This document shows positions 8,984-20,573 of a DNA stretch of 54,960 nt, in pieces. The position numbers and the translations under genes are program-made. The notes beneath the pieces are model-generated. The model did no database searches, was not told the origin of the DNA, and saw nothing but the letters and a program-made list of their open reading frames with translations. Source of the DNA: WS-2 sp036507005 (GTDB taxonomy: Bacteria > Eisenbacteria > RBG-16-71-46). Position 1 is the stretch's first letter; each line of letters starts with the position of its first letter. The stretch is from positions 1 through 54,960 of the forward strand of contig DASXQT010000081.1 of the NCBI GenBank assembly GCA_036507005.1. Direction: 5' to 3'.

Positions 8984-10801
8984 TCAGGCGGCGGGGGCCG
9001 CCCGGACGGGAGGGGCCGCGGGAGACGGGTCCGACGAGCGCCGGCGAAGCGCGCGTGGGATCTCGAAGCGGAACACGCTGCCCTCGCCCAGGCGGCTGCG
9101 CACCGCGACCTCGCCGCCGTGGAGCAGCACGATGTGCTTGACGATCGAGAGCCCGAGCCCGGTGCCGCCCTTCTCGCGCGAGCGCGCCTTGTCCACGCGA
9201 TAGAAGCGCTCGAAGATGCGCGGCTGGTCCTCGCCGGGAATGCCGGGCCCGGTGTCCCGCACCTCGCACCACGCCTTGCCGCCCGCGACCCCCAGCGCCA
9301 CCGTGATCCCGCCGCGCTCGGTGTACTTCACCGCGTTGTCGAGGAGGTTCGCGAACACCTGCTCGAGCCGGGCGCGGTCCGCGTCGACCGGGACCGACTC
9401 GCCGCGCTCCACCTCGAGCGTGAGCCCCCCGGCCTGCGCCCGCGGCAGGAACACGGCCGCCTGGGCCGCCGCCACTTCGCGCAGGTCGAGGCGCCCGACA
9501 CGAAGCGGGGCGCCGGGGCGCTCGAGCTCGGCGAGCGAGAGCAGGTCCCCGATCAGCGCCTCGAGCCGCACCGCCTGGTCGTGGATGGTGCGCACGAAGC
9601 CCTCGCGGCTCTCGGCGTCCTCGAGCCCTCCGGCGAGCAGCGTCTCGGCGTAGCCGCGCAGCGAGGTGAGCGGCGTGCGCAGCTCGTGCGAGACGTTGGC
9701 CACGAACTCCTGCCGCACCCGGTTCGCCGCCTCGGTCGCGGTCTGGTCGTGCAGCACCAGCAGCACCGCGTCCCCGCTTCCGGCGCCCAGGCCCTCGGCG
9801 GTGGCGTGGAGCACGCGCGGCGCGGGCGTCCAGAGGCGCAGCTCGGCCTCGAGGACGCCGGTCCCTGCCCGCGCCCGACGCACCAGATCGGTGAGCTCCG
9901 GCGCGCGCGCGAAGTCCTCGAGCGGCGTCCCGGGGGCGGGCGGCGGCCCGTCGCCGAGCAGATCGGCCAGCGCACGGTTGGCGTGCACCAGGCGCCCCTG
10001 GCCGTCCACCAGCGCCACGCCGTCGCCGAGGTGCGCCACCACGCGCTCCCGCATGTCGCGCTCGCGCTCCAGCGCCGCGAGCCGCGCGCGCAGCTCCGCC
10101 GCCATCCGGTTGAAGGCGCGCCCCAGGCGGCCGAGCTCGTCCGCCGGAAGCTCGCGCGCGCGCGCCGCGGGCTCGCCGCGCCCGAGCGAAGCGGCCGCGG
10201 CCTCGAGCTCGCGGATGCGGCCGGTGTGCCGGCCGGCGATCCAGTAGGCGAGCCCGAGCGAGAGGAGCAGGGCGAGCGCGGTCGCGGCAATCGAGACGCG
10301 CAGCAGCGAATCCCGGAGGCTCGCGATCGCCGTGAGCGGCTCGGCGACCCGCACCACCGCGACCTCGCCGGCCCGCGCGGGCCGCGCCACGTAGAGGAAC
10401 TCGATCCCCACCGTGCGGCTCCGCCGCGTGGCGCGGCCGGTGCGGCCCGCGAGCGCCTCGCGCATCTCGGGACGCGCGGCGTGGTTCTCGACCCGGCCGA
10501 GGCGTTCGGCCGATACGTCGCTGTCGCCGAGCACGCGTCCGTCGGCCGCCATCAGCGTCACGCGCAGCCCCAGGGTCTGGCCCCACGCATGCGCGGTCGC
10601 CGACCAGTCGGCGCTCTCCTCCGCCGACCCCGCCGCCAGCTCGCGCACCAGCGCGCCGGCCGCGCGAGCGAGCGACTCCGCGTGGCGGTCGAGCAGCCAT
10701 CTCCGCTGCTCGCGCGCCAGAAGCCAGGTCGCGGCCCCGAGTGCCACGAGCACCACGATCGCGCTGGCGAGGAAGAGCCGGGTGCGGAGCGACTGGCCCA
10801 T
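8984..10801 (-). CDS. phoR: Phosphate-regulon sensor histidine kinase PhoR-like
   Basis: A 605-residue membrane kinase. Two transmembrane helices (about 8-28 and 168-190) bracket a periplasmic sensor region of about 140 residues. Next come HAMP (RIRELEAAAASLGRGE...), a PAS domain (about 250-355), HisKA with His372 in FVANVSHELRTPLTSLRG, and HATPase with N-box FANLLDNAVKYT, DTGPGIP, FERFYRVDKARS and GTGLGLSIVKH. This is the Gram-positive/FCB style of PhoR with an extracytoplasmic domain, unlike the short E. coli form. ATG 10801 lies 14 bases after phoB. Known role: with PhoU and Pst it senses phosphate status and phosphorylates PhoB. A Pro/Ala tail of about 20 residues closes the protein. Confidence 0.92.
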   Translation of the reverse strand: MGQSLRTRLFLASAIVVLVALGAATWLLAREQRRWLLDRHAESLARAAGALVRELAAGSAEESADWSATAHAWGQTLGLRVTLMAADGRVLGDSDVSAERLGRVENHAARPEMREALAGRTGRATRRSRTVGIEFLYVARPARAGEVAVVRVAEPLTAIASLRDSLLRVSIAATALALLLSLGLAYWIAGRHTGRIRELEAAAASLGRGEPAARARELPADELGRLGRAFNRMAAELRARLAALERERDMRERVVAHLGDGVALVDGQGRLVHANRALADLLGDGPPPAPGTPLEDFARAPELTDLVRRARAGTGVLEAELRLWTPAPRVLHATAEGLGAGSGDAVLLVLHDQTATEAANRVRQEFVANVSHELRTPLTSLRGYAETLLAGGLEDAESREGFVRTIHDQAVRLEALIGDLLSLAELERPGAPLRVGRLDLREVAAAQAAVFLPRAQAGGLTLEVERGESVPVDADRARLEQVFANLLDNAVKYTERGGITVALGVAGGKAWCEVRDTGPGIPGEDQPRIFERFYRVDKARSREKGGTGLGLSIVKHIVLLHGGEVAVRSRLGEGSVFRFEIPRALRRRSSDPSPAAPPVRAAPAA

Positions 10802-10815
10802 CCGGCCCCGGCCCG

Positions 10816-11514
10816 TCAGCGCGCGCCTGAGCGCGGCGCCGCCACCAGCTTGTAGCCCGCGCCGGTCACGGTCTCGATCATGCGCCCTCCCGGACCGAGC
10901 TTGGCGCGCAGCCTTCGCACGTGGACGTCCACGGTGCGCGTCTCACCCAGGTAGTCGTAGCCCCACACCTTGCGCAGCAGCTCCTCGCGCGAGAGCACGC
11001 GCCCGGGATGGTGGGCGAAGAACGAGAGCAGGTCGAACTCGCGCGGCGTCAAGACGAGCTTGCGGGAGCCGAAGCTGACCTCGCGCGCCTGCGGGTCCAC
11101 CTTGAGCGAGCCGACCTCGAGCGCGGCCGGTCCGCGGTCCGGGCGGGCGCGCCGCAGCAGGGCCTCGATCCGCGCCACCAGCTCGCGCGGGCTGAAGGGC
11201 TTGGTCAGGTAGTCGTCCGCGCCGTGCTCGAAGCCCAGCAGCTTGTCCATCTCGGCGGCGCGCGCCGTGAGCACGATCACCGGCAGGTCGCGGGTCGCGG
11301 GCTCGGAGCGTACCTCGCGCAGGATCTCGAGCCCGTTGCGCCCCGGCAGCATGAGGTCGAGCACCAGCGCGTCCGGGCGCGCGGCGAACAGCCGCTCGAG
11401 GCCCTTCTCGCCGTCCTCGGCCACGGCCACGCGGTGGCCCGCGCGCTCGAGGTTGTAGCGCACCAGGTCGCGGATCTCCTTCTCGTCCTCGATCACCAGC
11501 ACCAGCGCGGGCAT
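10816..11514 (-). CDS. phoB: Phosphate-regulon response regulator PhoB-like
   Basis: A 232-residue OmpR-class regulator. Receiver: acidic pocket IEDEKE, phospho-acceptor Asp53 in LVLDLMLPGRNG, switch Thr in VLTARA and Lys in YLTKPFSP. Winged-helix domain: LTPREFDLLSFFAHHPGRVLSREELL, then RTVDVHVRRLRAKLG and VTGAGYKL. ATG 11514 has GAGGAGG five bases upstream. The frame remains open for nearly 1.9 kb further upstream, but that is a GC-driven shadow over the divergent kinase gene. It is the first gene of the Pho block and would activate the porin and pst genes when phosphorylated. A TAGCAT element about 20 bases upstream (minus strand) could be its -10 box, but no -35 is evident. Confidence 0.93.
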   Translation of the reverse strand: MPALVLVIEDEKEIRDLVRYNLERAGHRVAVAEDGEKGLERLFAARPDALVLDLMLPGRNGLEILREVRSEPATRDLPVIVLTARAAEMDKLLGFEHGADDYLTKPFSPRELVARIEALLRRARPDRGPAALEVGSLKVDPQAREVSFGSRKLVLTPREFDLLSFFAHHPGRVLSREELLRKVWGYDYLGETRTVDVHVRRLRAKLGPGGRMIETVTGAGYKLVAAPRSGAR

Positions 11515-11611
11515 CGGGCCTCCTCGGGCGCGGCATGCTAACCGGCGGCTCCGCGGACCGCCAGCCGGGGCGGCGCGCGAGCGCCCGCAGATTCCTGAGG
11601 TTGTGAAAGTC

Positions 11612-11640
11612 TTGACACCGCCCCGGAGGCTGCCTACGAT
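11612..11640 (+). promoter_or_regulatory. sigma-70-type promoter for the kinase/regulator pair
   Basis: A perfect -35 TTGACA (11612-11617), a 17-base spacer and -10 TACGAT (11635-11640, 4 of 6). Transcription would begin near 11647, giving a leader of about 105 bases before the kinase ATG at 11752. It stands out in a very GC-rich, 237-base divergent spacer shared with phoB. Confidence 0.65.
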
Positions 11641-11751
11641 TCGCCGAGCGATTCGCTTTGCGTCCCCCGTGACCAAAGCACCGGCAGAGCGGGGCCGCAT
11701 CGGGCTCCAGGGACGGACCGGTGGCGGACGCACCTCGGAAGATACTTTCAG

Positions 11752-13323
11752 ATGGCACCGACCGGGTCCGGGTGGATCTCTCGTGGAGGTGTGCCAGGCA
11801 GCTTCGGCGCGGAGCTGCCGGGGTTCGCGCTTGGGCTGCGTCTGATGGCCCTGGCGGTGATCTCCGCGGCCTGCGCGTTCCTGCCGGCCGGGCCGAGGGA
11901 GCTCGCGAGCCTGATCGCCGGGGTCGCGTGCGGAGCGCTGCTGGGGTTTCTCCGCTACGCCAACGCCCGGAATCGGCGGGCCGTTCCAGGCGAATTCTTC
12001 GTGCTCTCCCAGGTCGCGGTGTGGACGTGGCTCGTCAGCGTCTCGGGGGGCGCGACTTCGCCGCTCTTCTTCGGCTACCTGCTCGAGGTGCCGCTGGCTG
12101 GAGCGCTGCTCGCGCGCCGCGGCGCACTGCTGGCCGCCGCCGCCGGAGCGGCCGCTTACGTGGGGCTCTCCGCGATCCTCGACCCGCCGATCGAGGTTGC
12201 ACGCTGTGCCACCGGCATCGGCTTTCTCGCCCTCACCGCGCTCCTCACCTGGCTCGTGATCGGCGTGCTCGAGCGCCAGGGACGGCAGATCGCCGCCTCT
12301 CAGGCGATCTTGAGCGCTCGCGCCGAGAACCTGGCCGAGGAGCTGCGACTGCTGGGCGACTACCTGAACGTCTCGCTGATCGGGCTCGACGACCTGGGCC
12401 GCGTGGCGAGCGTGAACCAGGCGGGGCTGGCGCTGGTCGGGGCGCAGGCCGCGGACGTGATGGGGCGACCCTGGCAGGAGGTGATGCAGCCCGACGCCGC
12501 CGGCAATCGGGCGATCCTCCGCACCCTGGCGGAGGGCTGCGGGCAGCGCGGCCTCCGGATGACTCTCGCTCCGGCCGGAGCCGAGCCCGTGTCGGTGGAG
12601 GCCGAGCTGTGGGTCGCGCCGACCCCCGAGGGACGACGCACCTTCGTGCTCCTCGACCCCGGCCGGCGGGAAGGGGAGGAGGAATCGGACCCGCTCCGCC
12701 GGCTCGGGGAGGCCGCGGCGATCGTCTCGCATCAGATCCGCAACTCGCTCCACGCGCTGCAGGGCTTCGCCGGCGCGATCGAGAGGGAGCTGGGACCCGC
12801 GCGCTCCGACCACGCCGCGCAGCTCCTGCGGGTGCTGGCCAGTCTCGGGGAGCTGAGCGAGGACGTCCTGGCCATGGCGGGTTCGGCGGAGGCCGGCGAT
12901 CAGAGCGTGCCGCTGTGCGAGACGCTCTCGAGCGCCGCGGCGCTGGCGCGCCGGCCGGGCGCCCGGCTCGAGCTCGATCTGCCCGGCCAGCCGGTTTACG
13001 TGCGCGGCCATCGCGGCAGGCTGGTGCACGCCTTCTTCAACCTGCTGGACAACGCGTGCCGCCTGAGCCCGGCCGGGCGCGCGGTCGAGGTCCGCGCCCG
13101 CGCGGACCGGGATCGGGTGGTGGTGGAGATCCGCGACGCGGGGCCCGGGCTCCCGGCCGGCCTCGCAGGCCGGGCCCGCCCGCCGAGCCGCGATGGCCAC
13201 GGGTACGGGCTCGTCGCCGCGCGCCGCTTCCTGGAGGCGAGCGGCGGTGCGCTCACCTTCGACCCGCTCCCCGAGGGAGGAACGCTGGCCCGGGTCTCCC
13301 TCCGCTCCACGCCCCATCCGTAG
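11752..13323 (+). CDS. Membrane sensor histidine kinase, PilS/NtrB-like
   Basis: A 523-residue kinase. About six hydrophobic helices occupy residues 25-175, resembling the PilS-type membrane module. A PAS-like domain follows (about 195-300), then HisKA with His327 in IVSHQIRNSLHALQGF, then HATPase with FFNLLDNACRLSP, RDAGPGLP and GHGYGLVAARRFLEASGG. Two oddities: the residue after the phospho-His is Gln where most kinases have Glu/Asp, and the F-box between the G1 and G2 loops is shortened. ATG 11752 has GGAAG nine bases upstream; GTG 11791 is an alternative. The response-regulator gene starts three bases after its stop, so the two form a two-component system. No pilus genes are nearby and the stimulus is unknown. 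Confidence 0.88.
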   Translation: MAPTGSGWISRGGVPGSFGAELPGFALGLRLMALAVISAACAFLPAGPRELASLIAGVACGALLGFLRYANARNRRAVPGEFFVLSQVAVWTWLVSVSGGATSPLFFGYLLEVPLAGALLARRGALLAAAAGAAAYVGLSAILDPPIEVARCATGIGFLALTALLTWLVIGVLERQGRQIAASQAILSARAENLAEELRLLGDYLNVSLIGLDDLGRVASVNQAGLALVGAQAADVMGRPWQEVMQPDAAGNRAILRTLAEGCGQRGLRMTLAPAGAEPVSVEAELWVAPTPEGRRTFVLLDPGRREGEEESDPLRRLGEAAAIVSHQIRNSLHALQGFAGAIERELGPARSDHAAQLLRVLASLGELSEDVLAMAGSAEAGDQSVPLCETLSSAAALARRPGARLELDLPGQPVYVRGHRGRLVHAFFNLLDNACRLSPAGRAVEVRARADRDRVVVEIRDAGPGLPAGLAGRARPPSRDGHGYGLVAARRFLEASGGALTFDPLPEGGTLARVSLRSTPHP

Positions 13324-13326
13324 CCC

Positions 13327-14637
<1,311 letters not shown>

Positions 14638-14688
14638 CGGTGACGACCGGCCGGGCGGCCCGGACCGGTGCCCGCCGCCGCGACGAAC

Positions 14689-14716
14689 GGGGGTGAGCCC
14701 CGACGGGCTCACCCCC
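14689..14716. terminator. strong bidirectional hairpin between convergent genes
   Basis: A perfect 12-bp stem (14689-14700 with 14705-14716: GGGGGTGAGCCC / GGGCTCACCCCC) with a four-base CGAC loop. It sits between the regulator stop (14637) and the stop of the minus-strand CHRD gene (14736). It has no clear T-run on either side, but the placement is that of a shared terminator. Confidence 0.7.
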
Positions 14717-14735
14717 GAAACCGTCGATGCTTCGG

Positions 14736-15296
14736 TCAGGCCATCACTTTGCGGCGTACGAGAACAGCGGCCCCGAAGCCCGCCAGAGCCAGCCCGAGCA
14801 GGATCAGGCTGTTGGCGGTCGCGCCCGGCGTCTGGTACTTGCCGTTCTGGTCGAGCGAGTCGATCTGTCCGCGGATCTCGCCGCCCCCGAACAAGCCGGT
14901 GTGGATGTTGGCGTAGGTCATGCTGCCGATGATGTCCGCCTTCTGGGCCGCGGTGATCGCGAACCGCTGCGCGATCGTGCCCGACGTGACCGCGGGAACG
15001 GTGAGCGGAATCATCACGCCCGCGTTCAGTCCACTGGGAGCCGGGCCGTGGATGTGAGCCGCGGTCGCGTTGCCCGACAGACCCGAGAAGGTGATGTTGA
15101 CCCGAAGCGAATCCGTGACGCCATTGATGATGTCGATGTTCCCGATGGCGATCGCGGCGCTGGTGTTGGCCGGCACCTCCTCCTTGCCCGTCATGTAGCA
15201 CGGGGCGTGGTAGTGGGCGAGCGCGATGCCGGGGACCAGGGCAGCGACCGAAACGAGAGCCGCCGCGAGGCTGCGATGATGCCTGCTGAGACGCAC
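14736..15296 (-). CDS. Exported CHRD-domain protein with C-terminal PGAT/TM sorting-like tail
   Basis: A 186-residue protein. GTG 15296 has GGAGGAGGA about seven bases upstream and opens a signal peptide (residues 10-26, LAAALVSVAALVPGIALA). A CHRD (chordin-type) domain follows, with hallmarks NITFSGLSGNATAAHIHGP and YANIHTGLFGGGEIRGQI. CHRD domains are extracellular beta-sandwiches of uncertain function, often with a pair of His. The C-terminus is TPGAT, four residues, a hydrophobic helix (LILLGLALAGFGAAVLV) and RRK, the layout of PEP-CTERM/exosortase-type signals but with a different motif. The minus-strand protein on the other side of leuS ends the same way. The protein is probably envelope-anchored or cleaved; the sorting enzyme is not in the window. 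Confidence 0.87.
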   Translation of the reverse strand: MRLSRHHRSLAAALVSVAALVPGIALAHYHAPCYMTGKEEVPANTSAAIAIGNIDIINGVTDSLRVNITFSGLSGNATAAHIHGPAPSGLNAGVMIPLTVPAVTSGTIAQRFAITAAQKADIIGSMTYANIHTGLFGGGEIRGQIDSLDQNGKYQTPGATANSLILLGLALAGFGAAVLVRRKVMA

Positions 15297-15669
15297 GATG
15301 GGTCCTCCTCCGTGATGGGCCTCTGACGACAGGGACACGAGCTGCCGCCCCCCGCGAGCGAGCCGGGGTGCACGGACCGGCCCACGCACGTCCCGCGCCA
15401 CCGGCGCCCCGCGGCCGGCTCCGATGCGCGAAGCAGCGTTCGGCCGGGGGTTTCGCAGGCCGCGGCCGCCTCGAGGCCGTGCCGGGCGGCGGCGGGCCCG
15501 GTGCTGTCTTTCGCGGCGGCCGGGCCCCGCGGCTCGGCGTGAGCGCCCCATTCGAGCCGCGCGCCGCCCAGGCCCGGCGCGCTCTGCCGCATCCCGCGGC
15601 CGGGTGCGGCGGAATACCGCGGCCCCGCCGTGACTCGTGCGGCCGCTGCCGGTATTCTCCGCGGTCACG
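15297..15669. other. 373-base intergenic region between the CHRD gene and leuS
   Basis: A very GC-rich spacer with no credible coding sequence. Near the leuS end it holds a candidate promoter: GTGACT (15630-15635), 17 bases, TATTCT (15653-15658). That would start transcription only about five bases before the leuS ATG. An 8-base inverted repeat, GAATACCG (15612-15619) and CGGTATTC (15650-15657), spans the promoter and could be an operator or attenuator stem. Nothing recognisable lies in the remaining part. Confidence 0.4.
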
Positions 15670-18134
<2,465 letters not shown>

Positions 18135-18138
<4 letters not shown>

Positions 18139-18824
18139 CTGGTCCTCGTCCTCATTCCAACCGCGAGCGCGCCCGCGCTCAGCAGCGCCAGCGCAAGCGC
18201 GGTCCAGCCGATCGGGGTCGCACCCGGAACCTGAGGGTCGGCCACGACGTCGCCGCTCACGTTGAAGTCCGCGATCCCGTTCACCGGGTCCACGCTCGTG
18301 AGCGTGCACGACACGCGGATCTGGACCTGCCGCCCGTTCAGCCCCGGGACGGCCCCGGAATTCCACGACACGATGTTTTCCTGAAGGCTGAAGCTGCTGC
18401 CGTTCTGCCAGTCGAAGGAGTTGGGCGAAAAGGTCGGACCGAGCCGAAGCCCCGAGAAGTCGAGAGTGCCCTGCATGGGCCCCACGGGGGCCGGAGTCGA
18501 CAACGTGCCGGTCGCCGGAACCGCCTGACCGGGCTGAATGGGGATGATCAAGGACCCGCTGGAGGGGCTGCCGAGCCACTGAGGCTCCTTGCCGTCGAAG
18601 TCGACCGGCTGGCCGTTGAAGGTCACGGCGCCCGGAGTGAAGTCGATACCCGTCCAGGTGATCGGACCCTGGAATTGGGCGCTTCCCCCTTGCTGGGTTC
18701 CCGGCATCGTGACATCCACGTGGACCGAGCCGGTGAAGGTCTCGACCACGATCGCAGCCGAGGCGGACGAGGCGAAGAGCGCGCAGGTCAGGGCGACCCA
18801 CACGGGGCGGGATACGGAACGCAT
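18135..18824 (-). CDS. Exported protein of unknown function with C-terminal PGAT/TM sorting-like tail
   Basis: A 229-residue protein that I do not recognise. ATG 18824 has GGAGGTG six bases upstream and begins a signal peptide (VWVALTCALFASSASA). The mature region is beta-rich with Gly/Pro/Ser/Thr, reading like a single extracellular beta-sandwich (AQFQGPITWTGIDFTPG, GTLDFSGLRLGP, FSLQENIVSWNSG, VQIRVSCTLTSVDP). The C-terminus is VPGATP, a hydrophobic helix (ALALALLSAGALAV) and MRTRTS. This matches the layout and PGAT core of the CHRD protein tail 3.4 kb away. Stop codons of this gene and leuS overlap in the palindrome CTAG (18135-18138). The function is unknown; an envelope location is likely. 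Confidence 0.8.
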
Positions 18825-19169
18825 GCGGCACCTCCGTTTGGCGGACCGGCCGGCGAATCGTGAACCGGCACTGCGGGGTTGAGGAAATGCTACCACGTCG
18901 GTGTTTCAAACAAGCCGCGAATCCTCCCGGAGGAGACCGGTCGGGGATCGGCGCATTTCGGGCCCGCGTGGCCGGGGGGAGGTAGTCACCGCCGCGCGCA
19001 GCGTGCCGACGGCCGGCGCCGCGGTCGCTCCCCAGCGCAGGTTTACATAATTATGCTTATGCGACATATGGCTGGGGGCGGGAATCGCCGCGGGCCCGTG
19101 TGGGGCTCCTGAGCCCTCCCAGCCATATGTCGCATAAGCATTTTCAGCTGCCGGCCCGCGGGATTCGCT
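18825..19169. other. 345-base intergenic region upstream of the aldehyde dehydrogenase gene
   Basis: A divergent spacer carrying the structured inverted-repeat element described separately at 19053-19141, plus a ten-base palindrome CATAATTATG (19046-19055) at its left edge. These AT-rich bases contrast with the GC-rich surroundings. The segment 18845-19040 holds no coding or promoter signal I can defend. Confidence 0.6.
19053..19141. repeat. 89-bp element with perfect 24-bp terminal inverted repeats and internal hairpins
   Basis: The left arm (19053-19076) and right arm (19118-19141) are exact reverse complements over 24 bases, from ATGCTTATGCG inward to GGCTGGG, each containing CATATG. The 41-base centre holds two more stems: GGCG/CGCC (19077-19080 with 19086-19089) and GGGCTC/GAGCCC (19103-19108 with 19111-19116). 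As RNA or single-stranded DNA this folds into a long stem topped by two hairpins. It lies 28 bases before the aldehyde dehydrogenase ATG. It could be a miniature transposon-derived or REP-like element, or a regulatory RNA structure; no transposase is nearby and no clear target duplication flanks it. Confidence 0.85.
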
Positions 19170-20540
19170 ATGCTCGGCGGCGTGAGATCGATCAACCCCG
19201 CCACCGGCGAGACGATTCGCGACTATCCCGAGCACGACGCCGGCGAGATCGCCCGCCGGCTCGAGGCCGCGCGCGCCGCGGCCGTGGCGTGGCGGCTCAC
19301 TCCGCTCGCCGGCCGCGCCGAAGCCCTGCGGCGCGCGGCCGTGGCGCTGCGCGAGCGGCGCGCCGAGAACGCCCGGCTCATGACCGCCGAGATGGGCAAG
19401 CCGATCGCCGCGGCCGAGGCCGAAGTCGACAAGTGTGCGTGGGTGTGCGAGCACTTCGCCGAGCACGGCGCGGGCTTCCTCGCCGAGGAGCCGGTCGCGA
19501 CCGACGCGGCGCGCAGCCTGGTGCGCTACGAGCCGCTCGGCGTCGTGCTCGCGGTGATGCCGTGGAACTTTCCCTTCTGGCAGGTGTTCCGGTGCGCCGC
19601 CCCGGCGCTGGTCGCGGGCAACGCCGTGGCCCTCAAGCACGCCTCCAACGTTCCGGGCTCGGCGCTCGCGATCGAGGACGTCTTCCGCGCCGCCGGCCTG
19701 CCGGAGGGCGCCTTCACCACGCTCCTCGTCCCTTCGGCCGCGGTCGAGGGCCTGATCGCCCACCGCGCGATCGCCGCGGTCTCGCTCACCGGCAGCGAGA
19801 AGGCCGGCGCCGCGGTCGCGGCGGCCGCGGGCCGCGCGATCAAGAAGGCGGTGCTCGAGCTCGGCGGCTCGGACCCCTTCGTGGTGCTGGCGGACGCCGA
19901 CCCGGACAAGGTCGCGGACCACGCGGTGGCCGCCCGCACCGTGAACAACGGCGAGAGCTGCATCGCCGCCAAGCGCTTCATCGTCGAGGAGCGCGTGGCC
20001 GACCGCTTCGAGTCCGCATTGGTGGCCGCCATGCAGGGCCTCAAGGTCGGCGATCCTCTTGATCGCTCGGTCGCCCTGGGGCCGATGGCGCGCAACGACT
20101 TACGCCGCGAGCTTCACGATCAGGTCGAGCGCACGGTGGCCGCGGGCGCGACCCTGCGGCTGGGCGGCGCGATCCCGGGCGGACGCGGCTACTTCTATCC
20201 GGCCACCGTGCTGACCGGCGTCGAGCCCGGCATGGCGGCGTTCGACGAGGAGACTTTCGGCCCGGTCGCGGCGGTGACGCGGGCGCGCGACGCCGCGGAC
20301 GCGGTCCGGCTCGCGAACCTCTCCCGCTTCGGGCTGGGCGCGAGCCTCTGGACCTCCGACCCCGCCCGCGGTGCGGCGCTGGCGGCCGAGATCGAGGCCG
20401 GCATGGTGTTCGTGAACGGGATCGTGAAATCCGACCCGCGGCTCCCCTTCGGCGGCATCAAGCGCTCGGGCTACGGGCGCGAGCTCGCGCGCCACGGCAT
20501 CCGCGAATTCGTGAACGTGAAGACGGTCTGGGTCGGCTGA
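19170..20540 (+). CDS. NAD(P)-dependent succinate-semialdehyde dehydrogenase-like aldehyde dehydrogenase
   Basis: A 456-residue member of the aldehyde dehydrogenase superfamily that reads full length for the short (YneI/Sad, GabD-like) group. It opens with SINPATGE. Cofactor-binding motifs are MPWNFPFWQVFR and SLTGSEKAG. The general base is Glu230 in LELGGSDPF and the catalytic Cys is Cys264 in NNGESCIAAKRF; the C-terminal motif is LPFGGIKRSGYGREL. The likely reaction is oxidation of succinate semialdehyde to succinate, inferred from resemblance only; other small aldehydes are possible. ATG 19170 lacks a strong ribosome site; GTG 19182 is an alternative. It stands alone, downstream of the structured element. 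Confidence 0.88.
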   Translation: MLGGVRSINPATGETIRDYPEHDAGEIARRLEAARAAAVAWRLTPLAGRAEALRRAAVALRERRAENARLMTAEMGKPIAAAEAEVDKCAWVCEHFAEHGAGFLAEEPVATDAARSLVRYEPLGVVLAVMPWNFPFWQVFRCAAPALVAGNAVALKHASNVPGSALAIEDVFRAAGLPEGAFTTLLVPSAAVEGLIAHRAIAAVSLTGSEKAGAAVAAAAGRAIKKAVLELGGSDPFVVLADADPDKVADHAVAARTVNNGESCIAAKRFIVEERVADRFESALVAAMQGLKVGDPLDRSVALGPMARNDLRRELHDQVERTVAAGATLRLGGAIPGGRGYFYPATVLTGVEPGMAAFDEETFGPVAAVTRARDAADAVRLANLSRFGLGASLWTSDPARGAALAAEIEAGMVFVNGIVKSDPRLPFGGIKRSGYGRELARHGIREFVNVKTVWVG

Positions 20541-20573
20541 GACGCTCGATTCGCGGCGCGCAACCCGCGGCGC

